Below, in pieces: positions 50,573-60,215 of a stretch of 64,000 bases of DNA. Where the stretch lies: NCBI GenBank assembly GCA_916700875.1, contig CAKAKS010000072.1:38954614-39018613 (forward strand), read 5' to 3'. Within the stretch, counting starts at the first letter, position 1, and every line of letters starts with the position of its first letter. Position numbers and translations under genes: made by a program. The notes beneath the pieces are model-generated. The model had not been told where the DNA came from and made no database searches. It worked only from the letters and a program-made list of their open reading frames with translations. The stretch is from Sebastes aleutianus. Taxonomy: Eukaryota > Chordata > Actinopteri > Perciformes > Sebastidae.

Positions 50573-51033
50573 CGGTTATTACAAAGAGGCACAAAATCAC
50601 TAAAAATGAATGCAAAACCACCACAAAATGAGCCAAAACTAGTAAAAATGTATGCAAAAGATCCACAATTACATGTAAAACGGCTATAAATAGATGCAAA
50701 ACCACCACAAAAGAGCCAAAACGATTAAAAATGGATGCAAAACCTCCACAAAAAAAAGGCAAAATGACTATAAATAGATGCAAAACCTCCACAAAAAGAG
50801 GCAAAATGACTAACAATAGACCCAAAACCTCAACAAAATGATGCAAAACGATTAAAAACAGATGCCAGACATCCACAATAAGAGTCAAAACAATTGAAAA
50901 TAGATTGAAAACACCACAAAAAGAGGCAAAACGACTAAAGATAGACCCAAAACCTCCACAAAAGAGGCAAAACAATACACATTTTATGCAAAACCTCCAC
51001 AATAAGAGGCAAAATTATTAAATATAGATGCAA
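50573..51033. repeat. AC-rich minisatellite, units about 44 bp
   Basis: Degenerate units of ATGCAAAACCWCCACAAAA-AGAGGCAAAACGACTAAAAATAG, about ten copies. On the minus strand it leaves a 181-aa open frame (50457-51002) rich in Phe, Leu and Val that looks like a membrane protein but is the translated repeat. Confidence 0.92.
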
Positions 51034-51315
51034 AACCTGCACAAACAAATATCCAGTTATCCATACCCTCATGGCTTGACCTTCTATCTACGTTGTATCT
51101 GTTTACACTAAACTGCCGTGGCTGGCTCCATTGGTTTGATAGGCGGTATCATTTTAATACCATGGCCTGCTCCGGCAGTCGTCCCTATTATTGAGCTCCA
51201 CTAATGTAATAGTTATATCAGAAAACACATTATTGACAGACACACTGAAAAGGAGACATTCCCACACTCTTTTTTCAGTTTTTTGCCTTGGGACATCATT
51301 TTCTGCAACATGATT
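51034..51315 (+). repeat. duplicated segment, copy B (uninterrupted)
   Basis: Contiguous match to 49311-49431 plus 50396-50572, with a single TA at 51155-51156 where the 960-bp element sits in copy A. Confidence 0.92.
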
Positions 51316-51369
51316 GCCATCGCCACAGATATTATGTGATAACATGGTTGCCTTTTGATGTGAAAACAT

Positions 51370-51690
51370 CAGTGAGGAGGGGTAGAGGGAGGAGGAAAGG
51401 AAGGAAGGAAATGACTAAGGAGTGGAGTAAGGCTGGTGGGGAGTAAGAGATGATGAAAGTGAAGAGAAAATAGAGGGATGGAGGGAAGTGTAAAGGAGAG
51501 AGGGAAAGTGTGGAGGGAGATGGTGAGTGAGCTGAAGAGAGGGAAGCAGTGGAGGAGGGGTGGGAAAAGGGTGGATGGATCAATGAAGAGAGGGAATCAG
51601 GAGGTGGTGATGATGGGCTAGAAGTGTCGGCATGAAATCAGAGAGAGGATTGGAGGACGGGAGAGAGGAAGCGACCACATGTTGGTCTCC
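51370..51690. repeat. purine-rich strand-asymmetric tract
   Basis: Nearly all A and G on the + strand (GAGGAAAGGAAGGAAGGAAA and similar). The minus-strand 83-aa ORF is its Ser/Pro/Leu-rich translation. Confidence 0.85.
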
Positions 51691-52044
51691 CTCTTTGATC
51701 TTAAGTGAAATGTTATTAATTAGAGCGAGTCCCTCAGCGTGTCCTCCGGGCTCACAGACACACCGATCACAGAATCAGGTTTAACACTGTGTCATACATT
51801 AGGTCGTTCTGTGTCCCAACATTTAGAATTATAAACGCTTTAAGGCAAGGCTAGTTCATATGTACTGTACAGCATGTCTCATTTACATGGTGCATTGAAA
51901 TATTAGAAGACATGGCAAGTAAAGAAACCCTTTAAAAATACATTTAAAAGTTGTACTTTAACCTAAATACTCAAGCATGTTAACATGTATGTTAATAACA
52001 ATTCGGTGTTATCAGGCTGACATTTGTCTCATTGGTTTGTTAGC

Positions 52045-52330
52045 ATGCTAATTAGGGCTTAGTTATCGACTGTAATAACCCAGTACCAAGTAGTATCGGA
52101 ACTCCTGCAGTCAAACAATACTTGCATTCAATCCTTTTTGATCCCAGATCAGAAAAAAAAATTCTATTTGTGGTTATGCTCGCAGCCAATCACAACAAGT
52201 GTTCTTTGATTTAATGCATTGTGTGATTGGCCTACTACCAATGCAGCTACAACCCATACAGGATTGGTATCAGTATCACTTTAAGGTTACTGGTATCGCA
52301 ATTTCTTTTAAACGATACGCAGCCCTAATC
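52045..52330. repeat. interspersed repeat (TATCG modules)
   Basis: GGGCTTAGTTATCGACTGTA ... GGTATCAGTATCACTTTAAG, ACGATACGCAGCCCTAA. Ends AGGGCT and AGCCCT are inverted. Resembles a common fish repeat from memory. Confidence 0.55.
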
Positions 52331-52803
52331 CTAATGCCCTAATATTAGCGTTAGATGCTAATATTTAGCATTTAACATTTGGCACATTTGTAACATGTTG
52401 ATGTTAGCATGCTATGTTAGCATTAATGTTAAAGTAGAGATGGGAATCAGTTTCAAAGGAGAGAAGTGTTAACCAAGTTGTAACCTAATGGTTCACCAAA
52501 GTCTTAAAACTCACAGCAACTACTCGCTCCCTTGTCACAGTTTGTGATTAAAACAAAAACACATTCCAATAACTTAGATGCATCAGCTAGCATCACTACC
52601 AATGCTCTTTTAGACATGTGCAGTTTAAGGACTACTTGAAATCTGTCAGCATTAAACAGTCCTCTGTCTCCATATTTCCTGTCTCTCTCCATTATCACTA
52701 TCAAATAAAGGCATACAATTTGATTTGGCGACATCTAGTGTTGTGGTTGCAGATTGCAACCAACTTGGGTACCCCTCTGCTTACCCCTCCCTTCCTAAGA
52801 CTG

Positions 52804-52938
52804 CGGCAACGTGAGCCGCCGAGTGTAAAACCGTGGTAACACCGCTACATCCTTACCATAATAACACTACTTTAGCAGCAACGGAAGTCAGACGGCGGCT
52901 GGCGGTACTACGGTTTAACACTCTGCGACTCACGTTAC
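52804..52938. repeat. inverted repeat, arms about 40 bp
   Basis: 52804-52845 (CAACGTGAGCCGCCGAGTGT then AAAACCGTGG) pairs with 52901-52938 (CTACGGTTTAACACTC then ACTCACGTTAC) with several mismatches. About 55 bp lie between the arms. A related but weaker pair is at 41725-41960. Confidence 0.75.
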
Positions 52939-52974
52939 AGCAGTTTCACAAGCGTGTTGTAGAACTACGGTGGC

Positions 52975-53200
52975 CTTCAGGTAACGTAAAAACCTGAAAG
53001 TCTCTCTCTAGAGATAGTGTTTGGATTGTCTGTTCTGGGCTACTGTAGAAACATGGCACAGCAACATGGAGGACTCTGTGAAGAGGACCTACTCCCTATG
53101 TAGATATGAAGGACTCATTCTAAGCTAACGAAAACACAACCATTCTTAATTTCAGGTTTTTATCTTCCCGCTAAATGTTACACACTGGTCCTTTAAAGGA
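52975..53200. repeat. interspersed repeat fragment
   Basis: GTAGAAACATGGCACAGCAA, ACCTACTCCCTATGTAGATA, TTACACACTGGTCCTTTAAA. Recognised as a common teleost repeat from memory; no second copy here. Confidence 0.5.
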
Positions 53201-53701
53201 ATAAAAGCATCTCCAGATTCTGGATCAAATCAACTTAATTGCTAGAATTGAAACTAAAATGTTCCCTCATGTCTCTCCTCTGAACTAAAGCCTGAAACAT
53301 TATCTAAACGAGGAAGCAGATTCTCGCTGTGTAATGCATCTCAAGATGAATGATGTTCTAATTAATCATGCTTAAAAGCGTTGTATAGACTAAGCATCAT
53401 AGCAGGATTTTACTCCCTGCAGTCGTTGCATATATCGGCCTTTTTCTCTTCCACAGAGACACGATTTGACAGTCAGGATGTTGTCGGCTTTGTTGCGGCG
53501 TGTTTCAAGGCTTGTCTCGCAAACCGACTTAGTGGAGGAAAGTGATTTAAGCGTTACTATTCACATGTTAAAAGTTCTGTTCATATCCCCGCTCGTCCTC
53601 ATCTCACGAGCAGACAGATGATGAGACTTTTAATTATGTTTCCTTTAATACTGCACGACACTGAGCATGGAGAGATAGAAGAGAGCGAGCGACAGCAGCC
53701 G

Positions 53702-53704
<3 letters not shown>

Positions 53705-53749
<45 letters not shown>
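53705..53749. repeat. GA microsatellite
   Basis: GA run with one AAG interruption. The 105-aa minus-strand ORF is Leu/Ser repeat translation. Confidence 0.95.
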
Positions 53750-54234
53750 GTTCAGGCTGTATTTACATACTTTGACAATTTCCCTCACGTAGTATTCATG
53801 CAGATTAAGCGTGTTAAATTGAATTGAATTGAAGTGAGAGAGTGAGTGATATGAGAGTGCAAGACGAGATGCAAACAGTGATGAGAGAGAGAGTGTGACA
53901 GATGGAGAGACAGATGAAAAAAGTGAGATAAAGATGGAGGGAGTTTGAGAGTTGCTGTACACTGATTAGCATCATGTAGAGCAGCTTAGATGAGAGGACT
54001 CAGTGGAATTAAAGGCTTTCCATGGAAAGTAGCTTGGTCCTGTGGAATTAAGGTTTAACACCGTTTAAATGCCAGCCTCAACCTGTTTTGTTACAGAGCC
54101 GCGCAGCGTGGTAAGCCTTCTGATTTGACACTGTGTAAGCATGGCTGGATTACTGAACGGGCCTACCGGGCACAGGCCCAAGGGCCCGAGGGGTCAGGGG
54201 TCCTGACTCACAAAATGTTGCTGGAAAAAAACGC

Positions 54235-54880
54235 AGAACAATCACAAATAGATGCGAAATGACCACAAACATACACAAAACCACTACAAACAACCCCAAA
54301 TGACAATAAAGAGAGACACCAAATGATGTAAATAGACACAAAATGATCACAACAAGATGCTAAATGACCACAAAGACACACAAAACCACAACAATAACCC
54401 AAAATGACCACAAAGAGACACATAATGACTGAAAATAGACACAAAACAACCACGAACCTACACATAACAACTACAAACGACACAAAATGACCACAAAAAA
54501 ACATAAATGACATATAAAATAGCGTATAATGACTAGAAAATAGATGCAACGACTACAAGGAGACACAAAATGACCACATAGAGACACAAAGTTACTACAA
54601 AAAGATGCAAAAAAACTAAACATAAACCCAAAACAATAACCAAGACATGCAAAACAACTAAAAAATAGACCCAAAAACAATCACAGTGACACGCAAAACG
54701 ACCATAAAATAGTCCCGAAACAATCACGGAGACACGCAAAACGACTAAACATAGATGCAGAACCTCCACAGAAAGAGGCTAAACAACCAGAAATAGACCC
54801 GAAACAATCACAGAGACACGCCAAACGAAAGCCAAAACGACAAAAAATAGATGACAAATGACAAATGACCGAAATGCAAA
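54235..54880. repeat. second AC-rich minisatellite
   Basis: Degenerate units built from ACACAAAATGACCACAAA and GACACGCAAAACGACTA. Same sequence type as 50573-51033, 3.6 kb away. Minus-strand ORFs of 66-113 aa are hydrophobic repeat translations. Confidence 0.88.
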
Positions 54881-55218
54881 TGACTAAAAGTAAACTCTTT
54901 GAGTTTGTAGACATGAGGGGGGGCCTCAAATGCACAGGGGCCCATTGTCTAATCTGTCCATTTGTATACTGCCCTCAGTTAGAAATACTATACTGGCAAC
55001 AGTAAATGTCCTTTAAAACCAAAACAATGAGCTAAAAGAGGCTTCAAGAGCTGCTGTAACTCCCTCTCTGAACACATTTCACATTACTTGATTCCTTGTC
55101 TCCCTTCCTCTTGAACAAACTCTCACACACACACACACATAGTTCCTCCATTCACTGTCACCCACACTTGCCTCACACATAGTCATTATGTCACTCTGCT
55201 GCAAACACTGAAGCTGCT

Positions 55219-55238
55219 AAACACACACACACACACAC

Positions 55239-55283
<45 letters not shown>

Positions 55284-55285
55284 CA
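55219..55285. repeat. CA microsatellite with CGCA variants
   Basis: CA run broken twice by CGCA. Source of the CVCVC stretch in a 120-aa minus-strand ORF. Confidence 0.95.
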
Positions 55286-56297
55286 GTCCCACACACCAAT
55301 CTAATTGTATTTCGGAGGCTCCAGCAGAGTGTGAGTATAAATATTTGATGGGATCAGCGAGGGTGCTGAACGGGGCGCTGGGACCCGCCACTGCTCTCCC
55401 TTTCAGCCCCGCGAGTCCAGAGAGCCGGCTTGAAAACCAGCCGGTCCGACCACAAATCTCTGCCTTGGATCGATGAAGAGCAGCTTTACACGCAAAAACA
55501 CACACTGACTCGCACACACACTTTTTATCCAGCTCTTCCGTAGTCTTTGTCACAGCGGTTCAAAGGGAGAGCAGACGGGGGGTTATCAAGCTTCACAATC
55601 ACTATTGATCACAGCTTCATCTCCCCTCTCTGCCTTCTCACTTTCACTCTCCTCCTCTTTTTCCACATCAGCTTCTCTTGGTGACCTAGCCCCTTTTACT
55701 CCTCTTTTTATCTGTTTCACCTGCTGTCTCCTGTAAAGAGCTGCAAACGTACTGCCGCACAGCAAACCTTTAAAAACAGATTATATAATTAATCTAAGCG
55801 ATCGCTGCAATGGAAATTCTTCAAGTTGGCCTTAAACCTGGTTAGTTTTGATTAACAGTGACACATTGAATCAGGTTTGAGTTAAAGACATTCTTGTGAG
55901 AGTTCAACAGTGATAGAAAGAGATGATGAATGAGAGAATGGGGCGCAAAAAAATAGATTTTTTTTTTTTCCTCTTCTGACTTTTATCGTGTTTGAATATT
56001 TCTCACGAGGCTTTCTTTTGCTAACAACCATTTCATCACTAATCAAGGACAACCAGGCTCATGGCCAGGTTTATGTCATCTCTCAGACAAGTGTTTTAGA
56101 TAACATGTTGAGTTGGCCCCACGGTAAAAAGTCTGAACGTTTTGTGTTGAATCTCAGATATTCTCGCTTCCTTCAAAGCTATTGCTTCGGGTTTTACAAA
56201 GGAACTGCAAAGCTGAACAAAAGTGTAAATGTCTTTAAGTACTCTGAAACCTTTTTGTGGGGGATTTAGTGAAAAAGAGTTTGGTGGATATCATGAC

Positions 56298-56596
56298 TGT
56301 TACGGCTGTATGTGTTTTCGGTGCTGCTGTCCCTTTTCCCTCTCCAGTAGCTCTGCCCAGGTGTGCTGCACTCCTCAACGAGGTGCCCAGGTGTGCTGCA
56401 TTTGCTCAGCGAGGTTGGGAAGGAAATGCATAAAAGCTCCTGTGCCAGCAGCAGAAGACGGAGGCTTCTGGTGTGGGGACTGCTGGTTTTGCTGCCTCTC
56501 AGCTTAGGACTTGATATTGTCTGTTCATATTTCCTTGTTAATATATCCTATGGATTTGAGAGTTTTAATGGTGTCTTGTGGAGGTGGGGCGTAACA
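56298..56596 (+). mobile_element. LTR of a retroelement, 299 bp
   Basis: Starts TGTTAC and ends GTAACA, an inverted pair with the canonical TG...CA. It is placed correctly next to a primer binding site at 56599. A TATA-like ATAAAAG is at 56430-56436. A 30-bp direct repeat (56355-56384 and 56385-56414, GCCCAGGTGTGCTGCA core) resembles LTR enhancer duplications. Only this LTR was found; no 3' partner. Gypsy-type retrotransposon or endogenous retrovirus cannot be decided. Same strand as cacna1i. Confidence 0.82.
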
Positions 56597-56598
56597 AA

Positions 56599-56616
56599 TG
56601 GGGGCTCGTCCGGGAT
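56599..56616 (+). other. retroelement primer binding site for tRNA-Pro
   Basis: TGGGGGCTCGTCCGGGAT, all 18 bases matching the proline-tRNA primer binding site known from gammaretroviruses, two bases after the LTR end. Confidence 0.92.
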
Positions 56617-56990
56617 AGAACTTCCATGAGGTGACGTAAACGTACGTTTTGTGTGTATCTTGTGGCCTTTAAGTGTAGAGTTTGTCTTTTTTGCTAGATC
56701 AGTTGTGGTTATTGCCGTTTGTTTAGTTGTGCTTTTGACTGGGTAACTGTTTGACCAGTTTGGAATTTTGGTTTAGAGCACCCTGACTCTGTAGTCACCA
56801 GGCAGGTTTAAAGAGCCTGCCACTTTGTTATTTTGCCTTTCTTATTTTTGGTGGTAATCCTGAGTAGGGGTACGCTTCAGTGTGTTGCCCTGGTTGGTTA
56901 CGTCTTTGGTCTTCGGTAATGCACTGAGTTCAGCGTTTAAAGTTTAAAGTTCAGCAACCGACAGCACAGCTTGACAACCACCTACAGTGA
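56617..56990 (+). mobile_element. retroelement leader remnant
   Basis: Sequence after the primer binding site with no open frame of useful length and no gag, protease or reverse-transcriptase motif. The element is truncated; the 3' limit is a guess. Confidence 0.45.
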
Positions 56991-57119
56991 TTCAACTCTT
57001 ATCAAATGATATGTGGAAGAAAAAGACTACACGGCTCTGTCATAATATAGCCACAAATAAATAAAGGGAAATGTAGGTCTGACTGGTCCTATATACTTCA
57101 TGTAAGTTGGCATTCAAAG

Positions 57120-57310
57120 CTCCTTTTTTGTTGATAGTCCTGTGTTTGTTGGACCCATCCACCGTAAGCAGTCTTTCTTAGTTTTTATTCTACATCTCTA
57201 GCTCTGAGCGTAGCATATTTACACGGATGTGTTTCCATTTCAGTTAGTACAGACTACATGGTGTGAAATGACACGTCAAAAGCAACAAAGGCGAATTACC
57301 GTGTCATTCA
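57120..57310 (-). repeat. R1-like module
   Basis: TGGACCCATCCACCG, then TAGCTCTGAGCGTAGCATAT, AGTACAGACTACATGG and GACACGTCAAAAGCAA. The same order occurs at 60120-60215. Confidence 0.65.
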
Positions 57311-58345
57311 TACGCCATTTGGTGAGATTGGGCAGCCTTGGCAGTCATAGTTGACTTCTGTACAAAGGCTTCTTTTGTCACTTTTTTATCAAAGATCCAG
57401 ATATTTTTCATACTTTGTTCCGATGATTCAACCAGGAGAGTTTCATGTCTATCCAATCTGTGGAAGTACTCCAACTGTGAGTCATCTAACATCCACACTG
57501 TGGAGAACATGAATTGGACTTTTAACTGTGAACCAGCGCTGTGCCAAATAGCTGCCCTTACTTTGAGTACTGGTACTAGACTTGGTTACAATATGTTTCA
57601 TTGATAGAAGAGAAAAAGTCTTTGGGGCCTGTGGAGCTCATCCCTAAATCACACGAGGTTCAAGGGTAAAATGTGTCCCGTGTGAACAGCATTCAATCTA
57701 AGTTTTACAAGAAAGAACGAATATATGTGAATATATTGATGCATTGAGGACATACAATACTACAAACACATAAATACAATAAGTGGAAATATCAAATGTG
57801 AAGGTCTATGATGAATGTATTCATTTACTTTTAGGTAGCTTTGGCTGGGATTGTCCCAGAAACACCAATCAGAGTTTGCTGAAATGGCATGGTTGTGCTG
57901 AATCCAGCAATATATGATATGTAGCAGGTACTGAAGCAGGTACGGTCAATGTTCTACATTAAGAAATGTTGGCTGTTCTAAAACTGGTGAGGTTTTCTGG
58001 TAGCAAAATGCGGTCCTACTCTCAAGAGAATCAGCAGCAGTTCCAGCTCAGTATCTGCAATGTTTTCCCTGAACACACTGCAGCTTTGTTTGCAACCATA
58101 TTGTATAATGTGTTATGTCCAGCCAAGTGGGCTAACAGGCTAGAGGTAGCAGCAGCTAAACTCCACTGGCCTGGAGCCATCTTACTGGGAGTTCTTTATT
58201 CAGTGTGACTAGCTGGCAGAAACTGACCGCTAACAGCTCCGATCATTTCATGCCAGTGTTTTCAAATGTAGCACATTTTACATTTTGGGAATAGATAATC
58301 ATTTCAGTGAGTCTAAAAAATCTCTTATGGCTCTGATCCTCCCAG

Positions 58346-58691
58346 GTTGGTTCCTTCTTCATGATCAACCTGTGCCTCGTGGTCATCGCCACCCAGTTCT
58401 CAGAGACCAAGCAGAGGGAGCACCAGCTGATGCAGGAGCAGCGGGCGCGGTGCTCGTCCTCCTCCACCCTGGCCAGTGAACCGGGGGACTGCTACGAGGC
58501 GCTCTTCCAGCTGGTCTGCCACATCCTCCGCAAGGCCAGGAGACAAACGGTTTCCTTCTTCAACACCCTGCGAGGGAAACCTCGCGGCTTCGGGGGCGTT
58601 GGGAGAGGTAGAGGAGGAGGAAGAGGAGAAGGGAGGGAGAGGAAGGCCAACTGGAGAGGAGGACGTGAGAGGAGAGCAGTGGCGAGGCGCG
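58346..58691 (+). CDS. cacna1i: cacna1i exon for IS6 and the gating-brake part of the I-II linker
   Basis: 346 nt, acceptor tcctcccag, donor CGCG|gtacgt. It encodes VGSFFMINLCLVVIAT (end of IS6), then QFSETKQREHQLMQEQRAR and GDCYEALFQLVCHILRKARR. These are the two helices of the helix-loop-helix gating brake, which holds T-type channels closed and sets their low activation voltage. After that comes a Gly/Arg-rich tail (RGRGGGRGEGRERK). Between STLAS and EPGDCYE the sequence is two residues shorter than remembered human CaV3 proteins. A second GT in the same phase occurs at 58608, so the Arg-rich 28 residues could be optional. In this frame the intron reads to a TAA at 58697, so splicing is required. 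Body certain; exact 3' end likely. Confidence 0.9.
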
Positions 58692-58779
58692 GTACGTAAC
58701 TGTAAGCATTTTTCGCAGTATTTTAGATGCATGCTTTATACACTGACCCCTTCAACACCCTCTATTTGTAACGTTTCAG
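58692..58779 (+). other. 88-bp mini-intron inside the cacna1i I-II linker
   Basis: Flanked by gtacgt and a pyrimidine-rich tract ending gtttcag. Phase 1 on both sides restores the linker frame into PPCPHHNK. Its length is typical of teleost minimal introns and contrasts with 10-kb neighbours. The frame of the upstream exon stops inside it (TAA 58697-58699), but the frame of the downstream exon is open straight through it. Confidence 0.8.
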
Positions 58780-59153
58780 GTCCACCCTGTCCCCACCATA
58801 ATAAACCCGACCACGCCTCAGCCGTGGCCCTCACCGCCACCGACGGCTGCCCTCAGTGTGCCGCAGCCCTGTCGCTCACTGATGGGGTGGGACCAGCTCG
58901 CAGTGCAGTTAACGATGAATCAGAGGAGGGAGCTGTGGAGGAAACGGACAGGGAGGGGGTACAATCTGGTGGCAAGGAGAAGGGCAAGAAAGGCCAGGAA
59001 GAGGGCTGTAATCCTCAGAAACAATGCACGGATCTGGGGCGCAACATCAGGAAGAAGCTGTGGGGAATCGTGGAGAGCAAGTATTTCAACCGAGGCATCA
59101 TGATCGCCATCCTAATCAACACCATCAGCATGGGCATCGAGCACCACGAGCAG
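58780..59153 (+). CDS. cacna1i: cacna1i exon for distal I-II linker and domain II S1
   Basis: 374 nt, acceptor aacgtttcag, donor CAG|gtacgg. GT completes a Gly codon, then 124 codons. The first part is a poorly conserved cytoplasmic linker (PHHNKPDH, CPQC, then an acidic stretch DESEEGAVEETDREG and a lysine-rich stretch). The second part is conserved: RNIRKKLWGIVESKYFNRG leading into IIS1 (IMIAILINTISMGIEHHEQ). NTxSMGIEHHEQ is diagnostic of CaV3 domain II and HHEQ of CaV3.3 (YHEQ in the other two paralogues, by recollection). The next exon, expected to begin PEEL..., was not seen before the window ends. Confidence 0.95.
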
Positions 59154-59294
59154 GTACGGACACCTGCTGCCCTCCTTCTGTGCTGCATCACTTTCTTTAT
59201 GTTTAAAATGCTTCTCCTGGTGTTCCATGTGTTCACACTCACAAAAAGCAGAAATTGTTGTCAATAAAGACATCATTGCATACACTAACTACTC

Positions 59295-59700
59295 TGCCAA
59301 CCCGATCTCACAGGAAGGCGCATAAACAGCACGACATTACAAGAACATTCCGCGTGTCATGAGGATGCATTTTAGCCTTTGTCATGTGTACACCACGCAA
59401 CAAAACTGTGTCCACAGTTATGTTTAGGCAACAAAACGTTTTAGTTATGTTGAGGAAAAACATCATGGTTGGGCTTAAAAGAAGTACGTAAACTAAGTAA
59501 AATGCGTACGAAAACAACGTAACATAAGTACGGAAAACATGTAACAAATGTCACTAAAAAACGTGACAAGCATCACTAATGTAACTTACCAAACAAAACA
59601 CTGGTCTCGAACACTGGTCTCCTGGTTGTGCTCGTTTGGACCCATCCACCTCCCTTCCTGCCCGCCATAAGCAGTCTCTCTCACTTTTTAATACACGGCT
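59295..59700 (-). repeat. R1-like repeat copy
   Basis: AACCCGATCTCACAGGAAGG, TTTAGGCAACAAAACG, CATGGTTGGGCTTAAAAG, CTGGTCTCCTGGTTG, ACCCATCCACCTCCCTTCCT. Begins about 140 bp after the IIS1 exon. Confidence 0.75.
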
Positions 59701-59752
59701 TTGTTGAATGCTAAATTCGGTCAATCACGGCGTTCTACGGTCAGTTATTTCT

Positions 59753-59892
59753 GTATAACAGACCGTTGCTATGTATAACAGACCGTTGCTATGTATAACA
59801 GACCCTTGCTATGTATAACAGACCGTTGCTATGTATAACAGACCCTTGCTATGTATAACAGACCCTTGCTATGTATAACAGACCGTTGCTAT
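59753..59892. repeat. 20-bp tandem repeat, seven units
   Basis: Seven GTATAACAGACCSTTGCTAT units in exact 20-bp register, varying only G/C at one position. Two units occur inverted at 47585-47625 inside R3. Confidence 0.97.
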
Positions 59893-59970
59893 GGCTGCAG
59901 TTCTGATGTCGGACTCTAGCGGACCGTTTTTGTGTCAAATCATTGATTTCTTAAGTAAGTAGCCGTGTAA

Positions 59971-60110
59971 TAAGCGGGATAATGTACAGCTAGCGGGTCA
60001 TTGTTGTGAAATAAACCCCTTCAGGGCAATGAGAGACCCCCCTCCGCTTCGCCCTGTCAGGGTTTATTTCACAACAAAGACCGGCTCGCTGTAAATTATC
60101 CCTTACTTAT
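59971..60110. repeat. long inverted repeat, arms about 57 bp
   Basis: 59971-60027 (GGGATAATGTACAGC ... TTGTTGTGAAATAAACCCC) pairs with 60051-60110 (GGGTTTATTTCACAACAA ... TAAATTATCCCTTAC), spacer about 24 bp. One arm alone is present at 47416-47475. Confidence 0.85.
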
Positions 60111-60119
60111 TCTACGTCA

Positions 60120-60215
60120 CTAGCTCTGATTGTAGCATACGTACGCGAATGCGCTTACATTGCAGTCAGTACAGACTACATGTCATACAAATGACATGCC
60201 AAAAGCAAGAAAGGC
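60120..60215. repeat. R1-like module
   Basis: GCTCTGATTGTAGCATACGT, AGTCAGTACAGACTACATG, ACATGCCAAAAGCAAGAAAG. Matches 57195-57290. Confidence 0.65.

Larger units (their letters stand above)
47283..58345 (+). other. cacna1i intron between filter and IS6 exons (11,063 bp)
   Basis: GT-AG intron splitting IS6 between Ile-Ile and Val-Gly. It holds the richest repeat content here (listed separately at 47.4-48.3, 49.3-51.3, 52.0-53.2, 54.2-54.9, 56.3-57.0 and 57.1-57.3 kb). Nothing assignable in 48690-49310 apart from TG runs, 53200-53700, 53960-54230, 55290-56290 (a GC-richer patch at 55365-55450) and 57320-58345. Confidence 0.85.

Noticed and set aside
50457..51002. 181-aa minus-strand frame resembling a membrane protein
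   Set aside because: It is the translation of a 44-bp minisatellite; hydrophobic repetition follows from TTTGTGG-type units and no start context or conserved domain is present.
51332..51583. 83-aa Ser/Pro/Leu-rich minus frame
   Set aside because: Comes from the purine-rich strand; no domain.
59753..59892. CRISPR-like regular repeat array
   Set aside because: Units are directly adjacent with no spacers, in a vertebrate genome; it is a simple tandem repeat.
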